A DNA stretch of 64,000 nt from Melioribacteraceae bacterium. Its GTDB lineage: Bacteria > Bacteroidota > Ignavibacteria > Ignavibacteriales > Melioribacteraceae. Made by a program: the position numbers and the translations under genes. Shown here piece by piece: positions 53,656 to 63,121 of the stretch. Each line of letters opens with the position of its first letter. Position 1 is the first letter of the stretch. Location: positions 142,264 through 206,263 of the forward strand of contig JAIPBD010000005.1 of assembly GCA_021739765.1 (NCBI GenBank), given 5' to 3'. The notes below the pieces were generated by a model that was not told the origin of the DNA, made no database searches, and saw only the letters and a list, made by a program, of their open reading frames with translations.

Positions 53656-54777
53656 ATGGAATATAAATCGTTTTTGCCTCCGAAAAGAGTTTTAATGGGG
53701 CCAGGTCCTTCTAACATCCATCCAAGAGTTCTTGAAGCCCAATCGCGTTTAACTATCGGTCATCTCGATCCAAAATTTGTTGAGTTGATGGATGAGATAA
53801 AAGCATTGTTACAGTACGCTTTTCAAACTGATAATGAAGTTACTTTTCCGGTTTCAGCTCCGGGTTCAACCGGAATGGAAACTTGTTTAGTGAATCTAAT
53901 TGAGCCGGGTGAGCAGGTCGCGGTTTGCGTCAACGGTGTTTTTGGTGGAAGAATGAAAAGCATAATCGAAAGATGCGGCGGAATTCCGATTGTAATTGAA
54001 GATGAATGGGGGACAGCTGTCACTACTTCAAAAGTTGAACAGACTCTCGCGCAAAATCCCGAAGTAAAAATTCTCGCTTTTGTTCATGCAGAAACATCAA
54101 CAGGCGCAAGATCTGACGCGAAAATTATTTCGGAAATCGGGAAAAAATATAATTGTCTGATAGTCGCCGACACCGTAACCAGTTTGGGCGGCTCCGAATT
54201 GAAAGTTGATGAATGGAATCTTGACGCGGTTTATTCGGGAACGCAAAAATGTCTTTCTTGTCCTCCGGGGCTGTCACCTGTTACATTCAGCAAAGCAGCA
54301 ATTGATAAAATCAAAAATCGTAAGACACCTGTGCAAAGCTGGTTTATGGATGTCAACCTCGTGCTTGGATATTGGGGTGGCGGCGCGAAGAGATCGTATC
54401 ATCACACAGCTCCTATTAATTCACTCTACGGTTTACATGAAGCATTGATTCTGATCAAAGAGGAAGGAATTGAGAATAGCTGGAATAGACACAGATTAAA
54501 CGGAGATTTATTTTGTAAAGCGGCGGAGACAATCGGACTAAATCCATACGTAAAAGAGGAAGAGAGATTATCACAACTGATTGCAATTTCAATTCCCGAA
54601 GGTGTCGATGATGCAGAGGTACGGTCAAAATTGTTGAGCGACTATTCACTCGAAATTGGAGCCGGTTTGGGATCGCTCGCGGGCAAAGTTTGGAGAATTG
54701 GATTAATGGGATATTCTTCAAATAAATCCAACATTGAGTTTTGTATTTCAGCATTAAGGAATGTGATGAGCCGCTAA
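53656..54777 (+). CDS. Alanine--glyoxylate / serine--pyruvate aminotransferase (AGXT-like)
   Basis: A class V PLP aminotransferase of 373 aa. Seen: MGPGPSNIHPRVLEA at the N-terminus, APGSTGMETCLVNL, HAETSTGA, DTVTSLGG, and PLP lysine K198 in YSGTQKCLS. SYHHTAPINSLYGLHEAL and the C-terminal IGAGLGSLAGKVWRIGLMG match human AGXT closely. It would convert the glyoxylate made by the aldolase into glycine, using alanine or serine as donor. It ends the hydroxyproline cluster. Confidence 0.88.
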   Translation: MEYKSFLPPKRVLMGPGPSNIHPRVLEAQSRLTIGHLDPKFVELMDEIKALLQYAFQTDNEVTFPVSAPGSTGMETCLVNLIEPGEQVAVCVNGVFGGRMKSIIERCGGIPIVIEDEWGTAVTTSKVEQTLAQNPEVKILAFVHAETSTGARSDAKIISEIGKKYNCLIVADTVTSLGGSELKVDEWNLDAVYSGTQKCLSCPPGLSPVTFSKAAIDKIKNRKTPVQSWFMDVNLVLGYWGGGAKRSYHHTAPINSLYGLHEALILIKEEGIENSWNRHRLNGDLFCKAAETIGLNPYVKEEERLSQLIAISIPEGVDDAEVRSKLLSDYSLEIGAGLGSLAGKVWRIGLMGYSSNKSNIEFCISALRNVMSR

Positions 54778-54866
54778 ATCTGAGTATTAATTGATAGCGG
54801 GTGAAGGAGAATTTCACCACTAAATCAATTTATGATAATTGACCTAAGCTGTTGTTCAAGTTGAAA

Positions 54867-56726
54867 TTATTTCGAAAGAATCATTTTGCGAGTTTTAGTA
54901 AAATTACCTGCTACTATTTTGTAAAAATAGACTCCGGTGCTCATACTTGAAGCGTTCAATATATAGTTGTGATCACCGGGGTTTTTATACTCGTTTATCA
55001 ATGATTTAATCTCGGAACCGAGCAAATTATAAATTTTTAGAGAAACAAAAGATTCGGTTGGAATCGAATAAGAAATTGTTGTTGACGGGTTAAAAGGATT
55101 TGGGTAATTCTGTTTTAATCGGAATTTATCCTCTATTATATTTTCATCTGAGATATTAACAGTTTGATTTAATGATATTACTCCGACTCTGGTTTTCCAT
55201 CTATTGTCGGCACCGATATATTCTCCCATCAGCCAAACTTTATTCTGATCTGATGGATCAAACATAATATCGGTATAATCACAAAATCGAATATATTGGT
55301 TTTGACTTCCGCACCCAATTTTGCTCATATCACCCTGACCAAGCATGAGGGGAACATCAATTCCAAAATTTTCGGAGTCAGCGGTTTTAACCGAATAAAA
55401 AACTCCAGGATATTCAAGTGAATTGGTTCTTTGATAAACCATAAATACATTTTTATTCTCATCTACAATTAAATCGGGATAACCGTAAAAACTATTTCGC
55501 TTTCCGATTAATAATTCGTTGTCAAGCGTCCAATTGTTAATGTTTACTTCCATATAATGAATTGAAGCCAAGCTTCCGTCTCTTGTGGAATGTGCGATAT
55601 AAATTTTTTCATGCCTTAGAACCATTTCGGAATAAAAAAGATGAAAAAGCTGCATAGGATAAACGCCATCTTTTTGCTGCATGTGTGGAGTTAAACTAAA
55701 CTCCGAAGTCTCAACGCGAATCCCATTGATGTTTACGTCACCGAAAACATCTTCAATTTCATAAACGACGATATAATTTTGAGCGAATTGGTTTACATCA
55801 AATCCGGTTAGGTAAATGTTTCCGTTACTGTCAAAATCATGAACAAGTTTTAATGTTCGGATTGTCAGATTTGGTTGAGTCGGACTTCTAAAATCCCAAA
55901 AATCTGTGTAATTAATTTCTACCGGATTTTCTTGCAGTAAATCAGATAGTTGAATTACTCGTAATTTGGAATAAACAGGATTAACTTCGTTGTACTCGAA
56001 CATATCAACGGCAATGCTTAATGTTTCTTCGTTAATAACCATCGACGGGAAATCAGCCCATATCTCAACCGGATCTTTTCCGTTGAGATCTGCCGGGAAA
56101 ACCCAGTTGTTCCAATTTCCTTCTGCTGTCGAGTCATCAGAAACCGAGATCATAAATTGTGTGGTTTTGGTCGCTCGTTCAAAATATAAATACATCAAAT
56201 AAAATCTATTGGATCTGTAATCGTAAAATGATTTTGGATCAAAAACTAATCCGTCACCGACAAAATTAGAATACCATTCATTGGCGTCAATTTTCTTTAG
56301 TGGATTCCCTTGTTTGTCGGTTATCCAGAAAGTCGTGTTTATCGCGATCAGCACATCTGACGGTCCCGGCGAAATGTTACAATCGGGAACCCAACATGAA
56401 TTACCGTCAATTGATGGACCTTCAAAATTAAGATATTCGTTTAAGTTCGCGGTTGTGTTTCGCTCCGTTTTAAATATTGCTTCTTGACGTTCGATCAGCT
56501 CATGATTTATATCGTCACCAAACAGATTAAAATTTACAATCCCGTCTTCTGCTTTTTTTCGTGGTTTAGGTTGGTTGTTTTCAAATGATTTTGAATTTGA
56601 GAAATCATCTGTGTTGAGTGTAATATATCCGGTTATTTTTCCTGTTGCCGGACCGCTGAAATGTTGCGCAAATGAGTTCATCATTAATACAAAAAGCATG
56701 AATATGATTGGCGAGTATTTATTCAA
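54867..56726 (-). CDS. T9SS-exported beta-propeller-like protein of unknown function
   Basis: A 619-aa secreted protein. Signal peptide residues 1-20 (FVLMMNSFAQ). The body has repeated beta-strand units with aromatic and Asp-rich turns (FDPKSFYDYRSNRFYLMY, FDPSDQNKVWLMGEY) suggesting a sialidase-like or other propeller. I see no catalytic signature I can name. Cysteines are few (SCWVPDCN). The C-terminus is a type A T9SS sorting domain (KQNYPNPFNPSTTISYS, then TGVYFYKI, ending KMILSK). It sits on the opposite strand between the hydroxyproline cluster and the S37 peptidase. Confidence 0.7.
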   Translation of the reverse strand: MNKYSPIIFMLFVLMMNSFAQHFSGPATGKITGYITLNTDDFSNSKSFENNQPKPRKKAEDGIVNFNLFGDDINHELIERQEAIFKTERNTTANLNEYLNFEGPSIDGNSCWVPDCNISPGPSDVLIAINTTFWITDKQGNPLKKIDANEWYSNFVGDGLVFDPKSFYDYRSNRFYLMYLYFERATKTTQFMISVSDDSTAEGNWNNWVFPADLNGKDPVEIWADFPSMVINEETLSIAVDMFEYNEVNPVYSKLRVIQLSDLLQENPVEINYTDFWDFRSPTQPNLTIRTLKLVHDFDSNGNIYLTGFDVNQFAQNYIVVYEIEDVFGDVNINGIRVETSEFSLTPHMQQKDGVYPMQLFHLFYSEMVLRHEKIYIAHSTRDGSLASIHYMEVNINNWTLDNELLIGKRNSFYGYPDLIVDENKNVFMVYQRTNSLEYPGVFYSVKTADSENFGIDVPLMLGQGDMSKIGCGSQNQYIRFCDYTDIMFDPSDQNKVWLMGEYIGADNRWKTRVGVISLNQTVNISDENIIEDKFRLKQNYPNPFNPSTTISYSIPTESFVSLKIYNLLGSEIKSLINEYKNPGDHNYILNASSMSTGVYFYKIVAGNFTKTRKMILSK

Positions 56727-57045
56727 TTTATCTCCTCACAGCCGAAAAAATTATTTTATTAAACATATCCCCTCGAGGCTTTTTTTTATTATATTCGGTT
56801 CTCTGATCAAAAAATGACTTATTATTAACAATATCCGTTTTAGGTAAATTTACAATTAGAAACTGATATATTAATATTTAAAGGAGTTCCTTCACTTGAA
56901 ATAAAATAATCGCTTAACGGTGATCTGTACCCAAAAGAGATTGAATCCGAAAACTAAAATACATTACTAAATAATTTCTATAGAAACTGAGTGAAAATAA
57001 TTCTCTTTTAGCAAACCTTTTACTTTAAACTTTTGAGATGAAAAG
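56727..57045. other. Intergenic region between divergent genes
   Basis: A 319-bp AT-rich gap between the T9SS cargo gene and the S37 peptidase gene. I see no RNA gene, no credible small reading frame and no strong palindrome. An AAAGGAG at 56880-56886 is followed by a frame that stops within three codons. Confidence 0.5.
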
Positions 57046-58332
57046 ATGAATTCGAGAAAAAAGATATCCTTCTTTATACTTGTTAGCTTTTTTGCTGTTG
57101 GATTAATAAATGCTCAGAACAATCAACTCGAAAATTGGCTAAGCACGGTTGATGGAATTGAATATCAAAAAATCCCTCACGATTCTTCACTTTTTGATAT
57201 CGCTTATGAAATAATGATAACCCAACCTTTAGACCATAAAAATCCCGAAGCCGGAGAATTTCGGCAGCAAGTATTTCTCTCCCACACAGACAAAAACGCG
57301 CCGATGATTATGGATACCGAAGGATATGCGGCTAAGAATAGAACTTTAGAGCTTTCAGAAATATTAAACGCGAACCAACTTGTTATCGAACATCGCTATT
57401 TTGAAGATTCGGTGCCGGATTCTCTGATCTGGGAGTATTTAACAATCGAACAGTCGGCAGCGGATCATCATCGAATTAATCAATTATTTAGAGAATTTTA
57501 CAATGGGAAATGGGTGAGTACAGGAATTAGCAAAGGTGGTCAAACCACAATATTTTATCGATATTTTTACCCTGAGGATGTTGATGTCTCCGTGCCTTAC
57601 GTTGCGCCATTAAATTTTTCCGATGCTGATCCGAGAATTCATAATTTTCTAAAGAATATAGCGGGTACAGATTGCCGCAAAAAAGTGTTAGATTTTCAAA
57701 AAAATCTTTTAATTAAAAGAGATTCCATTCAACCGTTATTTGAAGAATATTGTACCGAAAATGATTTGAAATATACAATCGGGTTTGACGCCGCATACGA
57801 ATATTCGGTTTTGGAGTATTCTTTTAGTTATTGGCAATGGGGCGATGGGGATTGTTCAAAAATTCCCGACGAAGATGGAACAGCACAAACATATTTCGAT
57901 GAATTTGATAATTATGGAATCTTCTCTTTTATTGCGGATGAAGGAACTTCCACGATAACGCCTTTTTATTATCAAGCTTTTACAGAGATTGGATTTTATG
58001 ACTATGATATCACACCCTTCAGCGATTTAATCAAATATGTGGATGGCTCGAATTCAATTTTCTACAAAGATGATTGGAAATTGACTTTTAATACCGAATT
58101 AATGTATTCTGTTAAAAGATGGTTGGATGAAAATGGAAATAATTTTATTTACATATATGGTGAACTCGATCCATGGACTGCCACATCGGTAGAATTGTCG
58201 GGCGAAACAAACTCGATCAAAATTGTAAATCCAAACGGGGCGCATTGGACACGAATAAAACATCTGCCCGATGATCTGCGAGAAACTGTATATTCGAACC
58301 TTGAAAATTGGCTCGATATTTCGATTAATTAA
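57046..58332 (+). CDS. Exported S37-family prolyl peptidase (tripeptidyl aminopeptidase type)
   Basis: A 428-aa alpha/beta-hydrolase with a signal peptide (to about residue 23, LINAQ). The nucleophile is S162 in GISKGGQT; a GELDPW acidic residue and GAHWTRI histidine near the C-terminus complete the triad. ITQPLDHKNPEAGEFRQQVFL and EHRYFEDSVP are typical of peptidase family S37, whose Streptomyces members release tri- or tetrapeptides after Pro. Export plus nearby hydroxyproline genes suggest a role in digesting collagen-like peptides, which is inference. It precedes two amidohydrolase genes on the same strand. Confidence 0.85.
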   Translation: MNSRKKISFFILVSFFAVGLINAQNNQLENWLSTVDGIEYQKIPHDSSLFDIAYEIMITQPLDHKNPEAGEFRQQVFLSHTDKNAPMIMDTEGYAAKNRTLELSEILNANQLVIEHRYFEDSVPDSLIWEYLTIEQSAADHHRINQLFREFYNGKWVSTGISKGGQTTIFYRYFYPEDVDVSVPYVAPLNFSDADPRIHNFLKNIAGTDCRKKVLDFQKNLLIKRDSIQPLFEEYCTENDLKYTIGFDAAYEYSVLEYSFSYWQWGDGDCSKIPDEDGTAQTYFDEFDNYGIFSFIADEGTSTITPFYYQAFTEIGFYDYDITPFSDLIKYVDGSNSIFYKDDWKLTFNTELMYSVKRWLDENGNNFIYIYGELDPWTATSVELSGETNSIKIVNPNGAHWTRIKHLPDDLRETVYSNLENWLDISIN

Positions 58333-58373
58333 AAGCAATGATTAATGAAAACTCAAAATAATTGTGAAACTGA

Positions 58374-61300
58374 ATGAAAAAAATAATAGTACTATTTATC
58401 TTTTCCGCTTGTTCGCTTTTTGGCCAAGAAACCTTCCCAACGAATGGAATAACAAATCAAAACAAAAGTAATTATGCGTTTACAAACGCGATACTTATCG
58501 TTAATCCGGAAACGACAATTGAAAAAGCAACGCTCCTGATAAGCAACGGAAAAATTATTGATGTCGGTAAATCGATAACGCCTCCGGATGGCTTCGTTGT
58601 TGTTGATCTGGCCGGCAATTACATCTATCCATCATTTATAGATATTTACACGCAATACGGAATTGAAGAGGCGAAAAGGAAAAAGGAAAACAATCCGGGT
58701 CCGCAAATGTTTTCGTCAAAATCCGGTGCTTTTGGGTGGAATGAAGCCGTAAAACCAGAAGTTAATGGTGCCGACCTTTTTTCGATCGATAATAAGGAAA
58801 TCGAAGAATGGTTAAAAGCGGGATTCGGAGCGGTATTAACTCATCAATTGGATGGAATTGTAAGAGGCACAGCAACTTTTACTTTATTGGGTAAGGAAAG
58901 CGAAAATAAATCAATCCTAAAACGGGAAGCAGCCTCTCTATATTCTTTTTCAAAAGGGGTCTCGCGTCAAGATTATCCAAGTTCGTTGATGGGTTCGATT
59001 GCGTTGTTAAAACAGACTTATCACGATGCCTATTGGTACAAAAACGGCGGGAATAAATTGGAGGAAAATATTTCACTCGATGAATTTAATTCCATCCAAG
59101 ATTTACCGCAAATATTTGAAGTAAGAGATGTTCTTTCAATTCCGCGTGCAGATAAAATTGGCGATGAATTCGGGAAACAGTATATCATCAAAGGGAGCGG
59201 CAACGAATACCAGAAAATTGATCTTGTAAAGTCTGCGGAAGTACGATTAATTATTCCCATAAATTTTCCGGATGCGTTCGATGTTGAAGATCCTTTCGAT
59301 GCTGAATTGGTTTCTCTCGAGGCAATGAAACATTGGGAACTCGCGCCTCTCAATCCGATGATGCTCGACAAAGCCGGAATCGAATTTGCGATTACTTCAC
59401 TTGGCACTAAATCCAAAAATGAGTTTTGGACAAATTTGCGAAAGTCTATTAATCTGGGATTCAACAAAAAAACAGCTCTTAAAGCTTTAACAACAATACC
59501 GGCCAAATTAATTAACTCCGAAGAGATGGCTGGAACTCTCGATAAAGGGAAAATCGCAAACTTTTTGATAACATCGGGCGATATTTTTGATGAATCGACA
59601 CAAATATATCAAAACTGGGTTGCCGGAAAACCAACTGTTTTAGCATCTTTCGAGGATAAAAGTCTTGCGGGGAATTTCGAGCTTACATTTAATGGATTTA
59701 ACTATGATCTCGAAATCGAATCTAAGGATTCCAAGCTAAAATCCAAAGTGACGTTTGAAAATGAAAAAGCTATTCCGGCAAAAATAAATTATGGAAACGA
59801 ATTAGTTACATTAAGTTTTAGTGATTCTGCGCGTGGATACTTCAGACTCAACGGCATTTTTGATTCGCAAAACCGGACTTTCAAGGGGAAAGGCCAAGAT
59901 GAAAATGGCAAGTGGTTTTCATGGTCAGCTAAATTTAAAAATGAAATCGTTAAACAAGATAAAAACGAGGACAATTCAAAAGAATCCGAAGAATACTTAT
60001 CAAATCTTGGAGAGATCACTTATCCTTTCCTTCCATACGGAAAATCAAATTTTAACGCGAATAATAATTATCTCATCAAAAATGCGATGGTTTGGACAAT
60101 GGAAAATGACGAAGCTCCAAGCCAAATGGATGTTCTGATCAAAAACGGAAAAATCAGTGAAGTCGGTAAAAATCTACCATCAACCGATGGAGTGCCTACT
60201 TTCGATGCTGAAGGAAAACACCTCACACCCGGAATAATTGATGAACACTCACATCTTGCAATTACGAGAGGTGGCAATGAATCCGGCCTTGCGTCGAGTG
60301 CCGAAGTTAATATCGGTGATATCCTAAATTCAGATCATATTAATATTTACAGACAACTTGCCGGCGGTGTTACAACGGTTCAAGTTTTACACGGTTCGGC
60401 GAATCCGATTGGCGGTAAAGCAGCATTGATAAAATTGCGTTGGGGAAAATCAGCGGATGAAATGAAATTCGAAAATGCGGACGGATTTATAAAATTCGCG
60501 CTTGGGGAAAATGTTAAACAATCGAATTGGGGTAGTGATAATAAGGAACGTTATCCGCAAACCAGAATGGGAGTGGAACAATTTTATATCGAACGATTTA
60601 CTCGTGCAAAGGAGTACGAAGAATCTTGGGAGCGATATAATAAATTAAGCGACAATGAAAAGAAGAATGCCATTCAACCCCGAAAAGATCTGGAACTTGA
60701 AACGTTGGTTGAAATTCTAAACAGCAAAAGATTTATCACATGTCACTCTTATGTTCAATCCGAAATAAATATGTTGATGAAAGTTGCTGAAAAGTTCGGA
60801 TTTAAAGTAAATACTTTTACACATATTCTGGAAGGATACAAAGTCGCTGACAAAATGTTAGAGCACGGAGCGGCGGGATCTTCTTTTTCAGATTGGTGGG
60901 CATATAAATTTGAAGTAAACGATGCTATCCCATTCAATGCGGCGATTATGACAAAAGTTGGTATTAATACGGCGATCAATTCCGATGATGCCGAAATGGC
61001 TCGCCGCTTAAACCAAGAAGCAGCAAAATCTATTAAATATGGTGGAATGTCGGAAATTGATGCATTAAAAATGGTTACGCTGAATCCGGCCAAAATGCTT
61101 CATATTGATAATAAAGTTGGGAGTATTAAAGTAGGGAAGGATGCCGATCTCGTCATTTGGTCAGATAATCCGTTATCGGTTTATGCGATTGCTGAAAAGA
61201 CTTTTATTGATGGAATAATTTACTTCGACAGGGAAGAAGAGAAAATATTGCAGGAATCCATTGGTAAAGAGAGAGCGCGATTGATTCAAAAAATGTTGAG

Positions 61301-61388
61301 TGTTAAGAAATCCGGCGGCAAAACCCAAAAACCGAAAAAAGAAGAACAGATTGAATATCACTGCGACACAATTATAAATTTTAATTAG
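58374..61388 (+). CDS. Exported double amidohydrolase: degenerate N-terminal unit fused to active-looking C-terminal unit
   Basis: A 1,004-aa secreted protein with signal peptide (residues 1-18, SLFGQ). It carries two imidazolonepropionase-like amidohydrolase units. The C-terminal unit (about 560-985) keeps the metal motif H625-S-H627 (IDEHSHL), later HSY and THI histidines, and the INSDDAEM aspartate. In the N-terminal unit (about 30-450) the equivalent PSFIDIYTQYG has Y92 and Q94 where the H-x-H should be, so it is probably inactive. A beta-rich linker joins them. Some relatives hydrolyse Xaa-Pro or other dipeptides, but the substrate is unknown. The stop is followed by another amidohydrolase gene after 8 bp. 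Confidence 0.82.
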   Translation: MKKIIVLFIFSACSLFGQETFPTNGITNQNKSNYAFTNAILIVNPETTIEKATLLISNGKIIDVGKSITPPDGFVVVDLAGNYIYPSFIDIYTQYGIEEAKRKKENNPGPQMFSSKSGAFGWNEAVKPEVNGADLFSIDNKEIEEWLKAGFGAVLTHQLDGIVRGTATFTLLGKESENKSILKREAASLYSFSKGVSRQDYPSSLMGSIALLKQTYHDAYWYKNGGNKLEENISLDEFNSIQDLPQIFEVRDVLSIPRADKIGDEFGKQYIIKGSGNEYQKIDLVKSAEVRLIIPINFPDAFDVEDPFDAELVSLEAMKHWELAPLNPMMLDKAGIEFAITSLGTKSKNEFWTNLRKSINLGFNKKTALKALTTIPAKLINSEEMAGTLDKGKIANFLITSGDIFDESTQIYQNWVAGKPTVLASFEDKSLAGNFELTFNGFNYDLEIESKDSKLKSKVTFENEKAIPAKINYGNELVTLSFSDSARGYFRLNGIFDSQNRTFKGKGQDENGKWFSWSAKFKNEIVKQDKNEDNSKESEEYLSNLGEITYPFLPYGKSNFNANNNYLIKNAMVWTMENDEAPSQMDVLIKNGKISEVGKNLPSTDGVPTFDAEGKHLTPGIIDEHSHLAITRGGNESGLASSAEVNIGDILNSDHINIYRQLAGGVTTVQVLHGSANPIGGKAALIKLRWGKSADEMKFENADGFIKFALGENVKQSNWGSDNKERYPQTRMGVEQFYIERFTRAKEYEESWERYNKLSDNEKKNAIQPRKDLELETLVEILNSKRFITCHSYVQSEINMLMKVAEKFGFKVNTFTHILEGYKVADKMLEHGAAGSSFSDWWAYKFEVNDAIPFNAAIMTKVGINTAINSDDAEMARRLNQEAAKSIKYGGMSEIDALKMVTLNPAKMLHIDNKVGSIKVGKDADLVIWSDNPLSVYAIAEKTFIDGIIYFDREEEKILQESIGKERARLIQKMLSVKKSGGKTQKPKKEEQIEYHCDTIINFN

Positions 61389-61396
61389 GAAGGTTG

Positions 61397-62692
61397 ATGA
61401 AAAAAACGATTTTATTTTTGCTGATCAGCTGTTCAGTTTTATCAGCTCAAAAACCGGTTCCGGCTCCGGAACAGACCGGCTCTGTATTAATTCTAGGCGG
61501 CACTATACATATCGGGAATGGGAAAGTAATCACAAATGGTGCAATTGGTTTCGAAAAGGGGAAGATTACTTTAGTTTCTGAAGCTACATTGATAAAAATT
61601 AATTCCGATTCTTTTTCGCAAATTATCGACGCTTCCGGGAAAGATATTTATCCCGGGTTTATCCTACCTGCCTCGCAGATTGGTCTGAAAGAAATCGAGG
61701 CCGTTCGCGCAACCCTTGACGAAAATGAAGTTGGCAGTTATAATCCGAATGTTCGAAGTTTAGTTGCCTACAATACCGATTCTAAAATTATTCCTACAAT
61801 GAAATTTAACGGAATTCTACTTGCGCAAACCGCGCCTGAGGGAAATTTGATTAGGGGAACTTCTTCAATTGTTCAGTTGGATGCCTGGAATTGGGAAGAC
61901 GCTGTTTACAAAGAGGATGATGCGATACATCTTTCCTGGCCTTCGGCTTATTCTCGAAAGTGGAATGAAGGAGTTATCGTAACAGAAAAAGATAAGAAGT
62001 ACGTTGAATTAATTAACGATTTGAAAACTTTTTTCGATGACGCGAAAGCATACTCGGAAATTCAGGATCAAAAAAATAAAGATCTCAGATTTGAGTCTAT
62101 GAGAGACCTTTTCACAGGGGAACAGAAATTATTCATTTATGCTGATAATGCTCAAGAAATTCAGAACGCGATTGAGTTCGCGAAGAAATATGAAATAAAG
62201 AATATTGTTTTGGCAGGTGGTGCGGATTCTTGGATGTTGACCGATTATTTGAAAGAAAACAATATTCCCATAATTATAAATTCGCTTCAAACTTTGCCTT
62301 CCGCCGGTCATGATGATATTGCGATACGATTCAAATTACCAAAGCTTTTACGCGACGCTGGTATAAAGTTTGGGTTTGGCGGTTTGGGAATGGAACTGAT
62401 GGAGAAAAGAAATTTAATGTTTGATGCCGGAATGTCGGTCGCACACGGATTAAATTATGAAGATGCCGTCATGGCACTCACATTAAATACCGCGGAAATT
62501 CTTGGCATTGCAAACTCAGTAGGTTCGATCGAAAAAGGTAAAGACGCTACATTTTTTATTTCCATCGGAGACGCGCTGGATATGAGAACAAATAACATAG
62601 AATATGCCTTCATACAAGGAAGACAAATAGACCTAAACACCGAGCAAAAGGAACTTTACATTCGTTATTCAAAAAAGTATAGTATCGAATAA
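61397..62692 (+). CDS. Exported amidohydrolase-like protein lacking the metal-binding H-x-H (pseudoenzyme)
   Basis: A 431-aa secreted amidohydrolase-fold protein with signal peptide (to about residue 18, SVLSAQ). The usual PGFIDxHxH motif reads PGFILPASQ here, so the metal ligands are replaced by A92 and Q94. The barrel end motifs remain (ALTLNTAEILGIANSVGSIEKGKDATF). It resembles the inactive N-terminal half of the upstream protein and is only 8 bp away, so both may form a complex. Start ATG 61397 is preferred to the TTG at 61394, which abuts AGGAAGG. Confidence 0.8.
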   Translation: MKKTILFLLISCSVLSAQKPVPAPEQTGSVLILGGTIHIGNGKVITNGAIGFEKGKITLVSEATLIKINSDSFSQIIDASGKDIYPGFILPASQIGLKEIEAVRATLDENEVGSYNPNVRSLVAYNTDSKIIPTMKFNGILLAQTAPEGNLIRGTSSIVQLDAWNWEDAVYKEDDAIHLSWPSAYSRKWNEGVIVTEKDKKYVELINDLKTFFDDAKAYSEIQDQKNKDLRFESMRDLFTGEQKLFIYADNAQEIQNAIEFAKKYEIKNIVLAGGADSWMLTDYLKENNIPIIINSLQTLPSAGHDDIAIRFKLPKLLRDAGIKFGFGGLGMELMEKRNLMFDAGMSVAHGLNYEDAVMALTLNTAEILGIANSVGSIEKGKDATFFISIGDALDMRTNNIEYAFIQGRQIDLNTEQKELYIRYSKKYSIE

Positions 62693-62779
62693 CCGTAATT
62701 GGTTAATTTCTAATAAGTTTTATTCACAACGAATAATTTGTTAAATTTTGTTTCGATTTTGTAACCTAGTCCAGGAGGA

Positions 62780-62920
62780 ATGAAAATCGATTGGATAGAA
62801 ATCATAAAGTGGTTAGTTGGAATTATTTTAATCCTTTCATGGCTTATTATTCCTTTTAAGTCAATAAAAGGATTAATTGATATACGGAAATTGGAATCAA
62901 AAGATAATACAACGCCTTAG
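62780..62920 (+). CDS. Small single-helix membrane protein, hypothetical
   Basis: A 46-codon frame directly after a near-perfect ribosome site (AGGAGG at 62773-62778, close to the ATG). The peptide has one hydrophobic helix at about residues 9-25 (IKWLVGIILILSWLIIP) followed by a charged tail (RKLESKDNTTP). No family recognised. It lies between the amidohydrolases and the GH20 gene. Confidence 0.45.
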   Translation: MKIDWIEIIKWLVGIILILSWLIIPFKSIKGLIDIRKLESKDNTTP

Positions 62921-63121
62921 ATTTTTTTTCATTTATCCGGTCGATACTTATTTCGAACTCAATGAGATACTGATTTTCATGATAAATAGTCTTCGATCAA
63001 TTCAAATTATTTTTGCGAACAATCTGATGATTGTCGAAGCAGTATTCGCGCTGCCCATTTCCCTCCGGATCAATCAATTCAAGCTACCGTTCAAACTTTC
63101 AACAATTAAGTCGGAATCAAA

